Assembly: GCA_949152475.1 (NCBI GenBank)
Contig: OX424560.1
Coordinates: 7,254,001 to 7,318,000, forward strand
Source: Terebella lapidaria
Taxonomy: Eukaryota > Annelida > Polychaeta > Terebellida > Terebellidae
Direction: 5' to 3'
DNA: 64,000 nucleotides
Position numbers and translations under genes: made by a program
In this document: piece after piece, positions 43,301-50,388 of the stretch
Layout: every line of letters starts with the position of its first letter
Position numbering within the stretch: the first letter of the stretch is position 1
The notes under the pieces: model-generated
Told to the model about the DNA's origin: nothing
Seen by the model: only the letters and a program-made list of their open reading frames with translations
Databases searched by the model: none

Positions 43301-46051
43301 TCATTGCAGCAAAACACACGTTCTACTATGGTATCCCCAATAACGGTTTTTCTTTCCAACAAATATTGTGCCCTTGCCATATGTTTATGTAATAATAGAC
43401 ATATTGGCATACAAACTATGACACATGCCTATAATCAAACATCGTACATTGTGTATTCAAACAAGAAAATATAATAGCTGGAGTATGAGCAGAAATTGTT
43501 ATATGTACAGGCTAACAAGTGTAGTTTTAATGACTTGATTTCAGGTTGAAATTGAAATGGATGTCTAGTGGATTACTAGCCTCTTCACGCCACAAATCAA
43601 AATTACACATGAAAAAGCTCCGGAAACCAACGCCAAGTAATATTTCGAATTATAAGCATTATGTCCTCTTATTCAATAAACTAAAACGTAAAGCAAAAAC
43701 TGATTACTACAAAGACATAATTAATGAAAATAAAAATAATACTAAACAGATGTGGAATGTTTTGAAGAACGCTATCGGGAAAACAAAGAATAAATTAAAC
43801 TTTCCCCATGCATTTGTCATCAATGATAAGCAGGTGAGTGATAAAAGTCAGGTTGCTTCTGAGTTCAATTCATTTTTTTCGTCAATCGGCTTAAATGATA
43901 GTCAAAGCGTTCCACAAGCGAATAGAGATTTTTCAGCATATATGCCTAACTGTAACGTTCCGTCTTTGTTTCTGGATCCTGTAATTCCTGCAGATATTCT
44001 GGCCATTGCAAAAAAACTGAAACCAAAAACCAGTAGCGGTGCAGATGGAATTTCTACAAAATTACTGACTCGTACCATAGATCAAATTGTTGTCCCTATA
44101 ACGCATATCGTCAACTTAACCTTTGAAACAGGTATATTTCCAACAGACCTCAAAATCGCTAAGGTGATTCCAATTTTCAAATCAGGTGATCCATGTTTAC
44201 TTAACAATTATCGACCGATAAGCTTGCTTTCATCATTCTCCAAAATATTCGAACGTGCAATGTATGGTAAAATTGGGAAGTTTTTCAATCTACACGACTT
44301 GTTTTATCAACACCAGTATGGATTTAGAGCCGGTCATTCCACTATACATCCAGTGCTGCATCTTTTGAATGTCTGCGCAGAAGCAAATAACTCGTCGCCA
44401 TCTAAATTAAGATTAGCTACCTTTTGTGACTTGAGTAAAGCCTTCGATACGCTCAGTCCAGATATATTACTGAATAAACTACAGTACTACGGAATACGGG
44501 GGATAGCTAATAATTGGATCAGAAGTTACCTGACAAACAGGACTCAATATATCGATTTCGACTCTGTTACGTCATCAAGTTTACCTGTTCAATGCGGAGT
44601 CCCTCAGGGTTCCATCCTTGGCCCGCTGCTTTTTCTCATATACATAAACGATATTCCTAACTGTACCAAATCTAATATTTTGTCATTCGCTGATGATACG
44701 ACAGTAGTCTTATCTAACTCTGATCCTACCGTACTATTTCGCGAAGCAAACTCCACACTTGATTCACTGTTCAACTGGTTTTGTGCAAATAAATTATCAC
44801 TGAATGCCAAGAAAACGCAATATATGATTATTCGACCGCCTACAAATAGCAAAGACTTATCCGAATTTAAGTTATTTATAAATGGTGTATGCTTGACTCA
44901 AGCAATTACATGTAAATTTCTTGGCATTGTCATCGATAATTCACTTTCGTGGAAGCAACAAATTTCAGGTATCAATAGCAAAATATCGAGGGCTCTGTTC
45001 GCCATTAGGCAGGTGAAATTTTCTCTACCTAAAGAAAGTCTGCGTATTCTGTATTTTTCTTTGATTCATCCTCATTTGACATATGGACTACTCGCCTGGG
45101 GGAACGCAAATGCTAACCTTATTCGGAAAACTGAAATTCTTCAGAAACGGTCTATGCGCACAATTCATAATAAGAAATATAACAGTCATACTGATCCACT
45201 CTTTAAGCAATCAGGTATTGTTAAGATATCGGACCAATATCAGCTGGAGGTAATGTTATTTATGCACAATTTTATCAATAGTAAATTACCGTGCTCGTTT
45301 CATCATATGTTCAATCTCAATAGTGATATTCAAGGGATATATAGAACCAGACAATCTCAAATGTTGAATATTCCAAAATCGAAATCAAGATTTGTCGATA
45401 AACTTCCGTTGTTCAAGTTCCCGTCCATCTGGAATAAATGGTACACTGAAGTTGATACAACCTCAACACGTAATCATATGAAAAGACAAATAAAGATTAT
45501 CCATCTGACAAAATATTCCACTGAGGTCAAATGTAATAATCCACGATGTATGGAATGCAATTCTACATGCACTTAAATATGTTAGGCGTACCGGTACTTG
45601 TTTTCCGTTATATCTGAGATATGCGGTCGTGTTCCTCGTCCTGTTTCAGATCCTTTCCTACTTCACCGTGACGGGTGATACTTTGTTTGGCTGGGCGCGC
45701 TCGCTTATGTTTTTTTTCTTTTTCTATGTCCACTCTCTATATGTTTTTTATCAATTAATTTTTTCAGGGGGTAGCAGGAAGACAACCTTCTTAGGTTATG
45801 CTACTCCCCTCATCTCCACAGTCATGATATTTGTTGTATATAAAGTTTTGAATTGAATATTTTGTAAAATGTATGTGGTTTTGAGAAATAAATTATCTAT
45901 CTATCTATCTATCTAATGGCCACAATGTGCGATAAATTACACATGTTGTTGGCAACTTACATGATTCGGCTGATGGGCCAGCTTGCTCATCTGACTCCGA
46001 GTTGTTAACGGTATTGGATTCTGAAGCCTCGGCCACAGTAACACGACTACC
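22172..46051 (-). CDS. TRPM-type cation channel, copy B (15 exons)
   Basis: Exons on the minus strand: 46051-45961, 42203-42100, 42012-41869, 41665-41621, 39299-39215, 39008-38932, 38704-38604, 38336-38116 (or 38108), 27983-27903, 27789-27703, 27542-27411, 23373-23068, 22865-22691, 22617-22482, 22362-22172. The encoded ~650 residues run from an acidic/Ser-rich N-terminus through a helical cytosolic region (SEFVSLFQEKGIF; RELFIYAVMLREQEIAFIFW, like the last MHR repeats), pre-S1 and S1-S6 to the TRP box. The Ca2+-site residues (EEMRQ; WNDLD) and the filter FSGEF are present. No upstream SLOG/MHR1-2 exons are visible before 46051 and no confident stop exon after 22172, so both ends are incomplete. 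A two-base deficit at the end of the eighth exon may disable it. Introns are heavily invaded by repeats. Confidence 0.85.
22482..22617 (-). CDS. TRPM copy B exon: outer pore and S6
   Basis: 136 bp. Reads NPEECPVFEGVETCP, then S6 IVLGVYVLVMNVLMLNLLIA, ending in phase 2 before GTGAGA. The acceptor is TTCATGCAG, as in copy A. Confidence 0.87.
22691..22865 (-). CDS. TRPM copy B exon: S5 and pore
   Basis: 175 bp. S5 VKDLLSFLVIVMVFLVGYGM is identical to copy A. The filter is FSGEF rather than FNGEF. Acceptor AAATTCAG, donor GTACTT. Confidence 0.92.
23068..23373 (-). CDS. TRPM copy B exon: S2-S3 loop to S4
   Basis: 306 bp, 39 bp longer than in copy A because the S2-S3 loop has 13 extra residues (REEYWNSFKSKAADYCKD). 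S3 WNDLDILTLLTFF and S4 FYCRLLHIFSAHRELGPK follow. Donor GTCAAA after MIWNM. Confidence 0.92.
23374..23940. other. Copy B intron, unique part
   Basis: Contains a poly-C/CT stretch near 23705-23730 and a short GC-rich plus-strand segment (23790-23905) described separately. I see no channel exon here. Confidence 0.4.
23794..23905 (+). pseudogene. Possible ankyrin-repeat-like fragment
   Basis: A GC-rich plus-strand frame reads LTEEHVDIATMLVENGSGVT then GLTIMGENSTELLRNF. The HVDIATMLVENG part resembles the second helix of an ankyrin repeat (xxIAxLLLxxG). It is an isolated single block in a copy B intron on the opposite strand, so probably a transposed or degenerate fragment. Confidence 0.3.
23945..27357 (-). 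repeat. Nuclear-receptor-motif repeat element, copy 2 (longest array)
   Basis: The recurrent motif (C/T)CAAGGGC(T/C)AA...TTACCGGACAAT occurs at 23952 and 24970. A tandem array fills about 25010-26750 with units of 133-150 bp. Then comes the companion segment (poly-A rich, GTGCAAAATTTCAGAAA) and the terminal GGTTATCGGACCAAAGGTAC. Units carry GAGGTCAAAGGTCAAATTCA followed by AGGTCA: a perfect DR1 plus an extended half-site TCAAGGTCA. It lies in the intron between the copy B S2-S4 and S1-S2 exons. Confidence 0.7.
25010..26750. promoter_or_regulatory. Dense array of nuclear-receptor half-sites
   Basis: Repeated TCAAGGTCA (the extended half-site bound by SF-1/FTZ-F1, ERR and related monomeric receptors) in both orientations, with several AGGTCAAAGGTCA-type DR1 sites (for example 25834, 25970, 26511). 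This matches known binding consensus sequences. Whether any site is occupied is unknown; the sites come with the satellite and may be passive. Confidence 0.45.
27411..27542 (-). CDS. TRPM copy B exon: S1-S2
   Basis: 132 bp. Reads LSYLAFLAYYSYVLLGQGFP through YILIAWTLTFVIEEMRQ. The E and Q Ca2+ ligands are retained. Acceptor ATATTTCAG, donor GTAAGG. Confidence 0.92.
27703..27789 (-). CDS. TRPM copy B exon: pre-S1 helix
   Basis: 87 bp, phase 0/0. Reads SLLNSGCYSPLIKLKHFFNA then PIIKFLYNT. Donor GTATTG as in copy A. Confidence 0.9.
27903..27983 (-). CDS. TRPM copy B exon: membrane-proximal LWLCAFPP segment
   Basis: 81 bp, phase 0/0. Reads LWLCAFPPLCMLLLRYYDER then QIFFVRQ. Preceded by TATTCACAG. 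Confidence 0.87.
27984..29480. other. Copy B intron, mostly unique
   Basis: Includes a short companion-type repeat patch at 28140-28410 (CCAATAGGTTATCG near 28390) and the motif AGTCCAAGGGCTAGGGAAAG at 29288. I see no coding features. Confidence 0.45.
29480..29850. repeat. Palindromic (CGCGTAAATAACGTTATTTA)-type satellite
   Basis: Irregular tandem units built on TTATTTACGC / GCGTAAATAA and AACGTT or AATGTTAT. Each half-unit is the reverse complement of the next, so the array can extrude as cruciforms. Confidence 0.75.
30000..31170. repeat. 20-bp palindromic satellite (TTAATATTAAATACGCGTAC)
   Basis: More than 30 imperfect units of about 20 bp, each combining AATATT with ACGCGT or a variant, both palindromic. 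The array is interrupted by a TTAA-flanked MITE (30732-31148). A similar short array occurs at 34680-34850. Confidence 0.85.
30732..31148. mobile_element. TTAA-flanked foldback MITE (piggyBac-type target) inside the 20-bp satellite
   Basis: Flanked by TTAA at 30728-30731 and 31149-31152. Termini are GGTAGTCCGCTCCAAACAGT and, in inverted form, TGTAGTCCGCTACAAACAGT. Inverted similarity extends inward (matching GGGGGTCACCGT / CACGGTGACCCCC) for about 170 bp per side. TTAA duplication is characteristic of piggyBac-type transposition. No coding frame. Confidence 0.82.
31285..34680 (+). repeat. Nuclear-receptor-motif repeat element, copy 3 (split by a Penelope-like element)
   Basis: Starts CTTACCGGCCCATAAGGGCC with a CGTCGT microsatellite near 31335, then the companion segment (to 31745). 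The half-site array starts at about 31745, is cut at 31843 by the retroelement, and resumes at 33984-34612 (TGACCTTGAA, TTGACCTTTGACCTCA). It ends near CCGGTAAGCTAGGTCCCTTG. Confidence 0.65.
31844..33983 (-). mobile_element. Penelope-like retroelement, copy 1 (5'-truncated, frameshifted)
   Basis: Minus-strand RT. An N-terminal part (33983-33015) includes FVIVPADKASNNVVFVCK and LPNLYWIPKLHK; the catalytic part (32720-32079) includes IPMGTNCVPLLAYLFLYSHE, the RYIDDVLSL box and LDLRLEID. The frame is broken between about 33015 and 32720. These motifs are those of Penelope-like RTs. The protein ends KFYGRHHDLIDKYTKSMS... with no GIY-YIG endonuclease downstream. The 3' end (CCACGTCT) is shared with the copy at 61.3-63.2 kb. 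It is inserted into a half-site array in a copy B intron. Confidence 0.85.
34680..34850. repeat. AATATTAAGTACACATATTT satellite remnant
   Basis: About eight irregular units related to the 30.0-30.7 kb palindromic satellite. Confidence 0.65.
35133..35578 (-). pseudogene. Penelope-like element, 3' fragment
   Basis: On the minus strand, the last ~70 codons of the RT (CKYEDFVYRSAQLVSKLLRQ then GYVLPRLIAVFKKLYGRHHD) and the non-coding 3' region are closely similar to 32280-31860. It is truncated just upstream of the RT thumb, where the next nuclear-receptor-motif array begins at 35578. Confidence 0.75.
35578..37140 (-). repeat. Nuclear-receptor-motif repeat element, copy 4
   Basis: A tandem array with AGGTCAAA, TCAAGGTCATCA and GATATTAGCCATTTTGT units to about 36840. 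A divergent tail ends in AGTCCAAGGGCTACGAAAGA at 37111. It is more diverged than copies 2 and 3. Confidence 0.6.
37141..38100. other. Copy B intron without recognised features
   Basis: Frames are open on both strands at 37724-38090, but they overlap each other and resemble nothing I know. I see no support for a gene here. Confidence 0.4.
38116..38336 (-). CDS. TRPM copy B exon: pre-S1 cytosolic segment (donor shifted or lost)
   Basis: Reads FFNRLSVDLLDECYASDKHK through TIDSIWRGWLHKDNAHW. Copy A ends TGG CAG|GTATGT, but here the sequence is TGG C|GTATAAG, two bases shorter. That breaks phase with the next exon. A weaker donor nine bases or so on (AGT|GTGTAA, exon end 38108) would restore phase 0 and add R-I-S. 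Confidence 0.8.
38604..38704 (-). CDS. TRPM copy B exon: cytosolic helix
   Basis: 101 bp, phase 0 to 2. Reads ESLGLAVLAQHILKQMRRQE through KKELDSQIE. The same length as copy C 60078-60178; partly present in copy A at 1-61. Confidence 0.9.
38932..39008 (-). CDS. TRPM copy B exon: RELFIYAVMLREQEIAFIFW
   Basis: 77 bp. A helical repeat resembling the TRPM motif in which an aromatic-rich helix precedes an (I/A)xxFW segment of the MHR3/4 region. Acceptor ACTACAAG, donor GTAAGT. Confidence 0.88.
39215..39299 (-). CDS. TRPM copy B exon: hydrophilic linker
   Basis: 85 bp, ending in phase 1. Reads KIYENMDETSQKERTPQKSG then KPQESEIR. Copy C has 79 bp here (two codons fewer). Charged and disordered-looking. 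Confidence 0.75.
39388..41570. mobile_element. 2.2-kb inverted-repeat element present in B but absent from C
   Basis: Inverted arms: 39388-39560 (CAATTAACCTATCGCC... GACTTTTTTCGTATCGGGGT) and about 41440-41570 in opposite order. It fills the copy B intron 39300-41620 (2321 bp); the same intron in copy C (59354-59501) is 148 bp and joins CTCCAAAAACATCTGAA directly to intron sequence. No transposase frame was recognised; internal MITE-like palindromes sit at 39690-40020. Confidence 0.65.
39685..40025. repeat. Internal palindromes sharing sequence with the 50.4-kb MITE
   Basis: GTGTCAGACGGATTAAATGA (about 39705) pairs with TTTAATCCGTCTCGCACCTT (about 39826). Beyond it, 39895-40010 (GCGCATGTAGCGCAGCTTAC... 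GGGTGAGTAGTATTAACAG) is the inverse of the interior of the MITE at 50407-50716. Confidence 0.55.
41621..41665 (-). CDS. TRPM copy B 45-bp exon
   Basis: Phase 0/0, IYTDNRFKFKTEQAK. The copy C counterpart, also 45 bp, is IFSDNRYKFKTDQAK at 59309-59353. Acceptor CTCGGCAG, donor GTATGT. Confidence 0.82.
41869..42012 (-). CDS. TRPM copy B exon: SEFVSLFQEKG segment
   Basis: 144 bp, phase 0/0. Reads GKLVGNVIHNVIENGLSEFV then SLFQEKGIFTTEEFRDCPQL and KCLCKNNK, matching the TRPM MHR helix in which FVxLFLExG is conserved. Donor GTGACA. Confidence 0.87.
42100..42203 (-). CDS. TRPM copy B exon: VQRLSNMNSAISSNNVEDAK
   Basis: 104 bp; two bases complete the preceding phase-1 codon. Helical cytosolic segment CEGQEVQRLSNMNSA through ILSESSQQ. 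Acceptor ATATTCCAG, donor GTACTT. Copy C has the same length at 58783-58886. Confidence 0.85.
42300..43075. mobile_element. GCGCATGCGC-type TIR element shared by B and C
   Basis: Edges carry ACCGTATTTTTGCATTTTAG and, inverted, a CCGTATATTC... version. Both sides contain GCGCATGTGCTTATA / TATAAGCGCTTG motifs. The same insertion is present in inverted orientation in copy C (about 58030-58680), so it predates the B/C duplication. Confidence 0.6.
43561..45914 (+). mobile_element. 5'-truncated LINE with open RT frame
   Basis: The open frame to 45576 encodes ORF2 minus its endonuclease: the linker WMSSGLLASSRHKSKLH, RT with NYRPISLLSSFSKIFERAM, DLSKAFDTL, CGVPQGSILGPLLFLIYIND, the catalytic FADDTT, KFLGIVIDNSLSWK, then the thumb and a C-terminal Cys motif CNNPRCMECNSTC. 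It ends in (ATCT)n at about 45895-45914. AATGG at 43556-43560 is repeated at 45915-45919, a likely target duplication. Copy C keeps the uninterrupted site (TGTGGCCATTACAATTC at 57520). The L2/CR1/Jockey-like clade is inferred from motifs and tail. Intact RT but no endonuclease, so not autonomous. Confidence 0.88.
45961..46051 (-). CDS. TRPM copy B N-terminal exon (GSRVTV...)
   Basis: 91 bp, phase 0 to 1. Reads GSRVTVAEASESNTVNNSES then DEQAGPSAES, acidic/Ser-rich and disordered-looking. Copy C 57392-57482 is nearly identical and has the same length. It begins in phase 0 after CACTACAG, so at least one earlier exon must supply the start codon; none was recognised in B. Confidence 0.72.
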
Positions 46052-46130
46052 CTGTAGTGTTCGGATGAGAGTGAAGTAAATATTACCAACACAGTTAATT
46101 AAAATAAGTTAATGAACTTAGAAAAATTAA

Positions 46131-46540
46131 ATGGACTTGTTCACAGAATTTTCCCGTCATAAGCTAATCTTCGGGAATCTCTAGTTTTGAACGGACCAAT
46201 CACAGGTACGTGCGTTGCCCGAGGCAACAAGTGTAACCACATACGGGGAAATCCAAAGTGTAGTTCTTGTCGGTTGGAAGGTGTGATGTCGTTTCCCCCA
46301 ATTATTTTGCACTGAACCCATCTAAACTTGAGATATAACAACTGTCTATGTAAGGGTCACAGTCATATCGGCTGAGAATTTGAAAGGTATGGTGAGTACT
46401 CAATGGAGATGTCATCGAAGTGATTACCGTTGTTGACACCTTCGGTTCAAAATCTGTGCGCAGCAGTCGTTGGTCGGCTGACTGATCTTTTCGGGAACGA
46501 TCGGTAAAATTTGGTGGGAAATTCTGTGAACTAGTCCATT
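46131..46540. mobile_element. MITE with 24-bp TIRs upstream of the copy B N-terminal exon
   Basis: AATGGACTTGTTCACAGAAT (46129-46148) and its inverted counterpart ATTCTGTGAACTAGTCCATT (46521-46540) bracket about 400 bp of non-coding DNA. Absent from the matching position of copy C. Confidence 0.65.
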
Positions 46541-47403
46541 GAAAACCCGTTAACACCCTGCAACACATCTTAAGGTGGTATTAGTGAGTAAACAAAAAAT
46601 TCAAGATGTCCCAAATAAATATGGTTTTGGAAAGGTAAGTTTACATGTATTCATTTAAGAAAATAAAAACCATATGTACCGGGGCTTCCCTGTAAAATAA
46701 TCTACATTCAAAAAGTTATGACAGATTTCACAGTTGCCTGAAGATTGACATTATTTTCAATGGCTGATCGCATAAGTGTCAATTTTATTTTTGTCTTCTG
46801 TCAAGACTGATTTGGTTTTTTTTTAAATCCGATTTTGTATTTGTTGTAGGAAAAAACACTATGAATCTGATAATCAAGAGAAAATAGAGGTCGTGCGAAA
46901 ACTTGAGGTGTTTGGTGTCAAGATATATCTGGTGATCAGGTGTTTTTCCCATAGTTTTCTGCCGATTTCCATTGCTATTCAGAGACGTCGTATTCAGTTT
47001 TCTTCTTCTATCACTGCTAATTTTTTCAAGAAATGTCCAGATTTGGTAAATTTTGTAGCCAGAAACACAAGGATTCTGATTATGAAGAAAAAAATAGGGG
47101 TCACGGGGGAAATTGTGGTGGTGGGCGCCAATATATGGAGTGGTCACCCATGTATCCATGTGTGTTAAATTTGTGTTTATGAATGTTTGGAAGCAAACAA
47201 TTTCTCAAGATCAATTTCAGGGTTGGATCAAGAGCGTATATCACAGTTAATAATCTAGGATGCATGTTTACCAGTACAATTGAGGTTGCTATGACAACGG
47301 ATGTTGGTAGTGTAATACTATAACCATGAATATCAATTACCAAACCACACGGCGATATTGCCGAAGAATGTAAGCTTCCTTTTCGTGACATGAATGACAA
47401 ATA

Positions 47404-48397
47404 CGAGGGCTGTTCAAAAAGTTTCAGGAATTTGATCATAAAATTGTCAATAATGTAGTTACATGCATGAAATTTTCAATAGTTTATCTTCAAACAGTTT
47501 TGAGTTTATCAGCAAATTATTGCAAGTTGGCGCGCAATATTATGCGTATGATTGTAACCATGGCAACACGTGAATGTGTAACATGGATCACCTGTAGAAA
47601 TTGCTAGATAACCCCTAAAAACACTTCAAAACACCGCAAAATAACTTCTCAAATATTGGAAATACTCGTGGATACTAACGAGGTTTAACTTGGTAACCTT
47701 TGTTAATCAGTTGCCGGGTAAAACGAATATCACACATTAATCTATATCTGAAACGAAATAACATTAATTCACACTGCAAAATGGTGTCTTAGTTCCGTCT
47801 GGCAAAACGAAATTCGATCAAATTCTCTGTTACTATGGAAACCATCAAAACTGTTGGTATTGACATGCTCCCTCTTCCTCTATGCTCTCCTGACACCTGA
47901 CTATACTCACCCTGCGATTCCTGCCTCTTCCCGAAACTGAAGGCTGAGTTACGGGGCAAGCATTTCTAGAATGTTCCCAATCTGAAATTGGCAGTGCACA
48001 GGAACCAAATTAAAGTTTCCGTTTTGCAATCCCAACTTGAGTGGACCGCCACTGTAAATACATCATTGCTGATGGACGATATTATGGAAAAGAATTAACA
48101 CTTGTTCCACAGTAGTTCATAGCTATTTCTGAACTTGTTCCATATATTTCTCTAAAATAAATGTACATTTATTGGGGACAATAATTTGTCATATCGAGCA
48201 AAATTACAAGTGATCAGCTCTACACATGCACGCGTTGCCATGGTTACAGCCATATACACAATAATGCGCGCAAACTTCCAATAATTTGCGCACAAACTCA
48301 AAACTGTCTAATGTTGAAATATTGAAAATTTCATAGAGGTACTTACATTATTGACAATTTTATGGCCAAATTCCTGAAACTTTTTGAGCAGCCCTCG
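47404..48397. mobile_element. Non-autonomous mariner-type element with long inverted arms
   Basis: TIR CGAGGGCTGTTCAAAAAGTT at 47404, inverted at 48397, flanked by TA on both sides (47402-47403, 48398-48399). The GAGGG...TTCAAAAAGTTTC terminus is typical of Tc1/mariner elements. Inverted similarity continues for about 190 bp per side (GTTGCCATGG / CCATGGCAAC). No transposase frame. Nested in a TTAA-flanked element. Confidence 0.8.
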
Positions 48398-48776
48398 TAT
48401 ATTCCGAATCAGCACCCGAAACTATCAATACTGAGGGTAGCAACCACTTTTCTATGACTGATGGTGCTGTTACCAAGACATATACAGAAAAAAGACTGTA
48501 AAAGACTGTAAAAATTTTACCATCATGACCATGTTTGTTCAAATTGTCATTCAAGTTCAAGATATATCAGGCGTACGGAACAAGCGGTGTATCACATCGG
48601 TCAGTTATCATTACATTTGCACAAATTCAATGTGTAATCTGAAACAGTCCAGCATGGATGCAACCACAGAATTATTAGCCCTAAAGTAGAGAGCCGACAA
48701 TTTTATCATGATATTACTAGAGTTTGACCACCAAAGTGGTCCAAAGTGGTCGAAAAAGCAAGCACGCAGAGCATTA

Positions 48777-49235
48777 GAGTGGCCGTGGCGCAACGCACTA
48801 AGTCGTTCGCCCGCTGCTGAAGGGAATTCAATGTTCGACGTCGGCGGGTTCAAACCCCGCTCTCGGCGATCAAAATTCACTCAGCGGATCAAGGGTTACC
48901 CTCACTTCTCAGTCCGTCGGCCTGGAGCGGACACTAATATGGTGACCAGGTGATACATTGTAGACTGCTGCACTCATTGTATCGGCGGTGGTGAAGGGGC
49001 AGAAACCTAGTTCGCTAGGCGTACCCGGATCTGTCATGGGCCGCGCTACAAATATCCATCAATGCAGTACACAGAAAATCCCGTCCATACACTACATATA
49101 TACACGGGAACCAAAAATATGCCAGGCGCTGCACTGCGGCGACGCGCCACCAAATATCGCGGACCAAAGTTGGTCGGATGGTGGTAAGGCAAGTTCCCTT
49201 ACAGGGTTACGTTAGTATCATCTATCTATCTATTG
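48777..49235 (+). mobile_element. tRNA-derived SINE
   Basis: The 5' head has an A-box-like GTGGCGCAACGC (48783) and a good B box GGTTCAAACCC at 48847-48857, spaced as in a pol III type 2 promoter. A unique body follows, and the element ends in ATCTATCTATCT at about 49220. The same ATCT tail is on the LINE at 43561-45914, a possible mobilising partner. Confidence 0.75.
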
Positions 49236-49311
49236 CCGTACTAGAACATCGTTGTCATGCTTGATTGAACATACGCGTTATAATGCGCACAGCGTACTCA
49301 CTCATACCACC

Positions 49312-50348
49312 TTAAGGCGGTGACTGACCTAGTTCTTTTGTCTAGGGGTCAGGTCATGTTATTGTCACCGACTTGTGCTCATAATTTTTTGAAGGAAGAT
49401 CAACACAAGGTAAGGAAAATGCAATTTCTGCTATATAACGCATATAAATAATAACTGAGGGGGATGATACGATGTCCGAGATACTACTACAAATTCTTGT
49501 ATTGCACAAATATTTGTAGGGGCTGAAATTTCCCAGTGATAAGGTTTCTTCCATCAATATTTACCCCAATTTTGACACGGTGATCACGTTCATGGTCGTT
49601 TTCAATATATTCTGCACATTGTTTTTCCATAATCTGTACACGGGATTTAAGATAATCATCTCATGTTTCATGTATCCTGCGCATACGCACCAATATATTG
49701 TAATTTTTCACTTATTCCTGAATTACTACAAACGCTTGTTGTGTCACCGATTTGAGTCAAGCGTCACCGACTTAAGATGCTAACTTTCCAGAAAAGGACT
49801 GGTATCTCTCCACGAAAAACGCAAAAAGCATTAGCCATCGCCGATGTTCAATCAACGTTATGAATATATGACGGAAAGTTGATTCGAACTGCATTTACAC
49901 AGAACTACGGAGACGCATATTACATTGGAGTGGAGGTGAATATGATGTGCACCAACACATCATTAACAGGGTCTTCTGAAATGTTGTTGGGATACTGCAC
50001 AATATATTGCTGCGTACGGTCCACGATACCACAAAATTTATTGAAAATCAACATGAACGTGATCATCATTTCAAAATTGGGGTAAACATTGATGGAAGAA
50101 ACCTTATTTCTGGGGAATTTCAGCCCCTACAAATATTTGTGAAGTACATAAATTTGTAGTAGTATCTCTGACATCGTATCACCCCCCCCCCCCCCCCCCC
50201 CTCAGTTATTATATATATGCGTTATGTGGCAGAAATTGCATTTTTCTTACCTTGTGTTGATCTTCATTCCAAAAAATCTGAGCACAAGTCGGTGACAATA
50301 ACATGACCTGACCCCTAGACAAAAGAACTAGGTCGGTCACCGCCTTAA
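49312..50348. repeat. Central inverted repeat: axis of the B/C palindrome
   Basis: 49312-49617 is the inverse of 50033-50348: TTAAGGCGGTGACTGACC... TTTACCCCAATTTTGA / TCAAAATTGGGGTAAAC... ACCGCCTTAA. Weaker inverted similarity persists toward about 49820 (CGCACCAATATATTGT / inverse near 50000). Beyond it, copy B exons leave to the left and copy C exons to the right. Confidence 0.85.
50181..50202. repeat. Poly-C tract
   Basis: 22 consecutive C or nearly so, inside the right arm of the palindrome; the left arm has GAGGGGGATG at the matching place. Confidence 0.9.
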
Positions 50349-50388
50349 GATATGTTGCAGGGTGTTAACAGAGATTGAGTGAAATGTT

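Larger units (their letters stand above)
46574..49311. mobile_element. 2.7-kb TTAA-flanked transposon in B (empty site in C)
   Basis: The TIRs GGTGGTATTAGTGAGTA (46574-46590) and GGTGGTATGAGTGAGTA (inverted, 49295-49311) differ at one of 17 bases. TTAA flanks both ends (46570-46573, 49312-49315). Copy C at 50328-50370 reads straight through a single TTAA in otherwise matching flanks (CCCTGCAACATATC-TTAA-GGCGGTGAC in inverse), which proves insertion. No transposase is recognisable; a nested mariner-type element and a SINE make up nearly half of it. Target and size suggest a non-autonomous piggyBac-like element. Confidence 0.85.

Noticed and set aside
43228..43410. Frame ARAQYLLERKTVIGDTIVER in B, with a similar frame in C (57661-57842)
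   Set aside because: Similarity is explained by intron conservation in the palindrome. Acceptor/donor sites are not shared and the reading frame needs an indel.
46302..46568. Apparent exon on the minus strand (NFPPNFTDRSRKD...) with good acceptor TTCACAG and donor GTAATC upstream of copy B
   Set aside because: The 'acceptor' is part of the terminal inverted repeat of the MITE at 46131-46540, and copy C lacks the whole segment.
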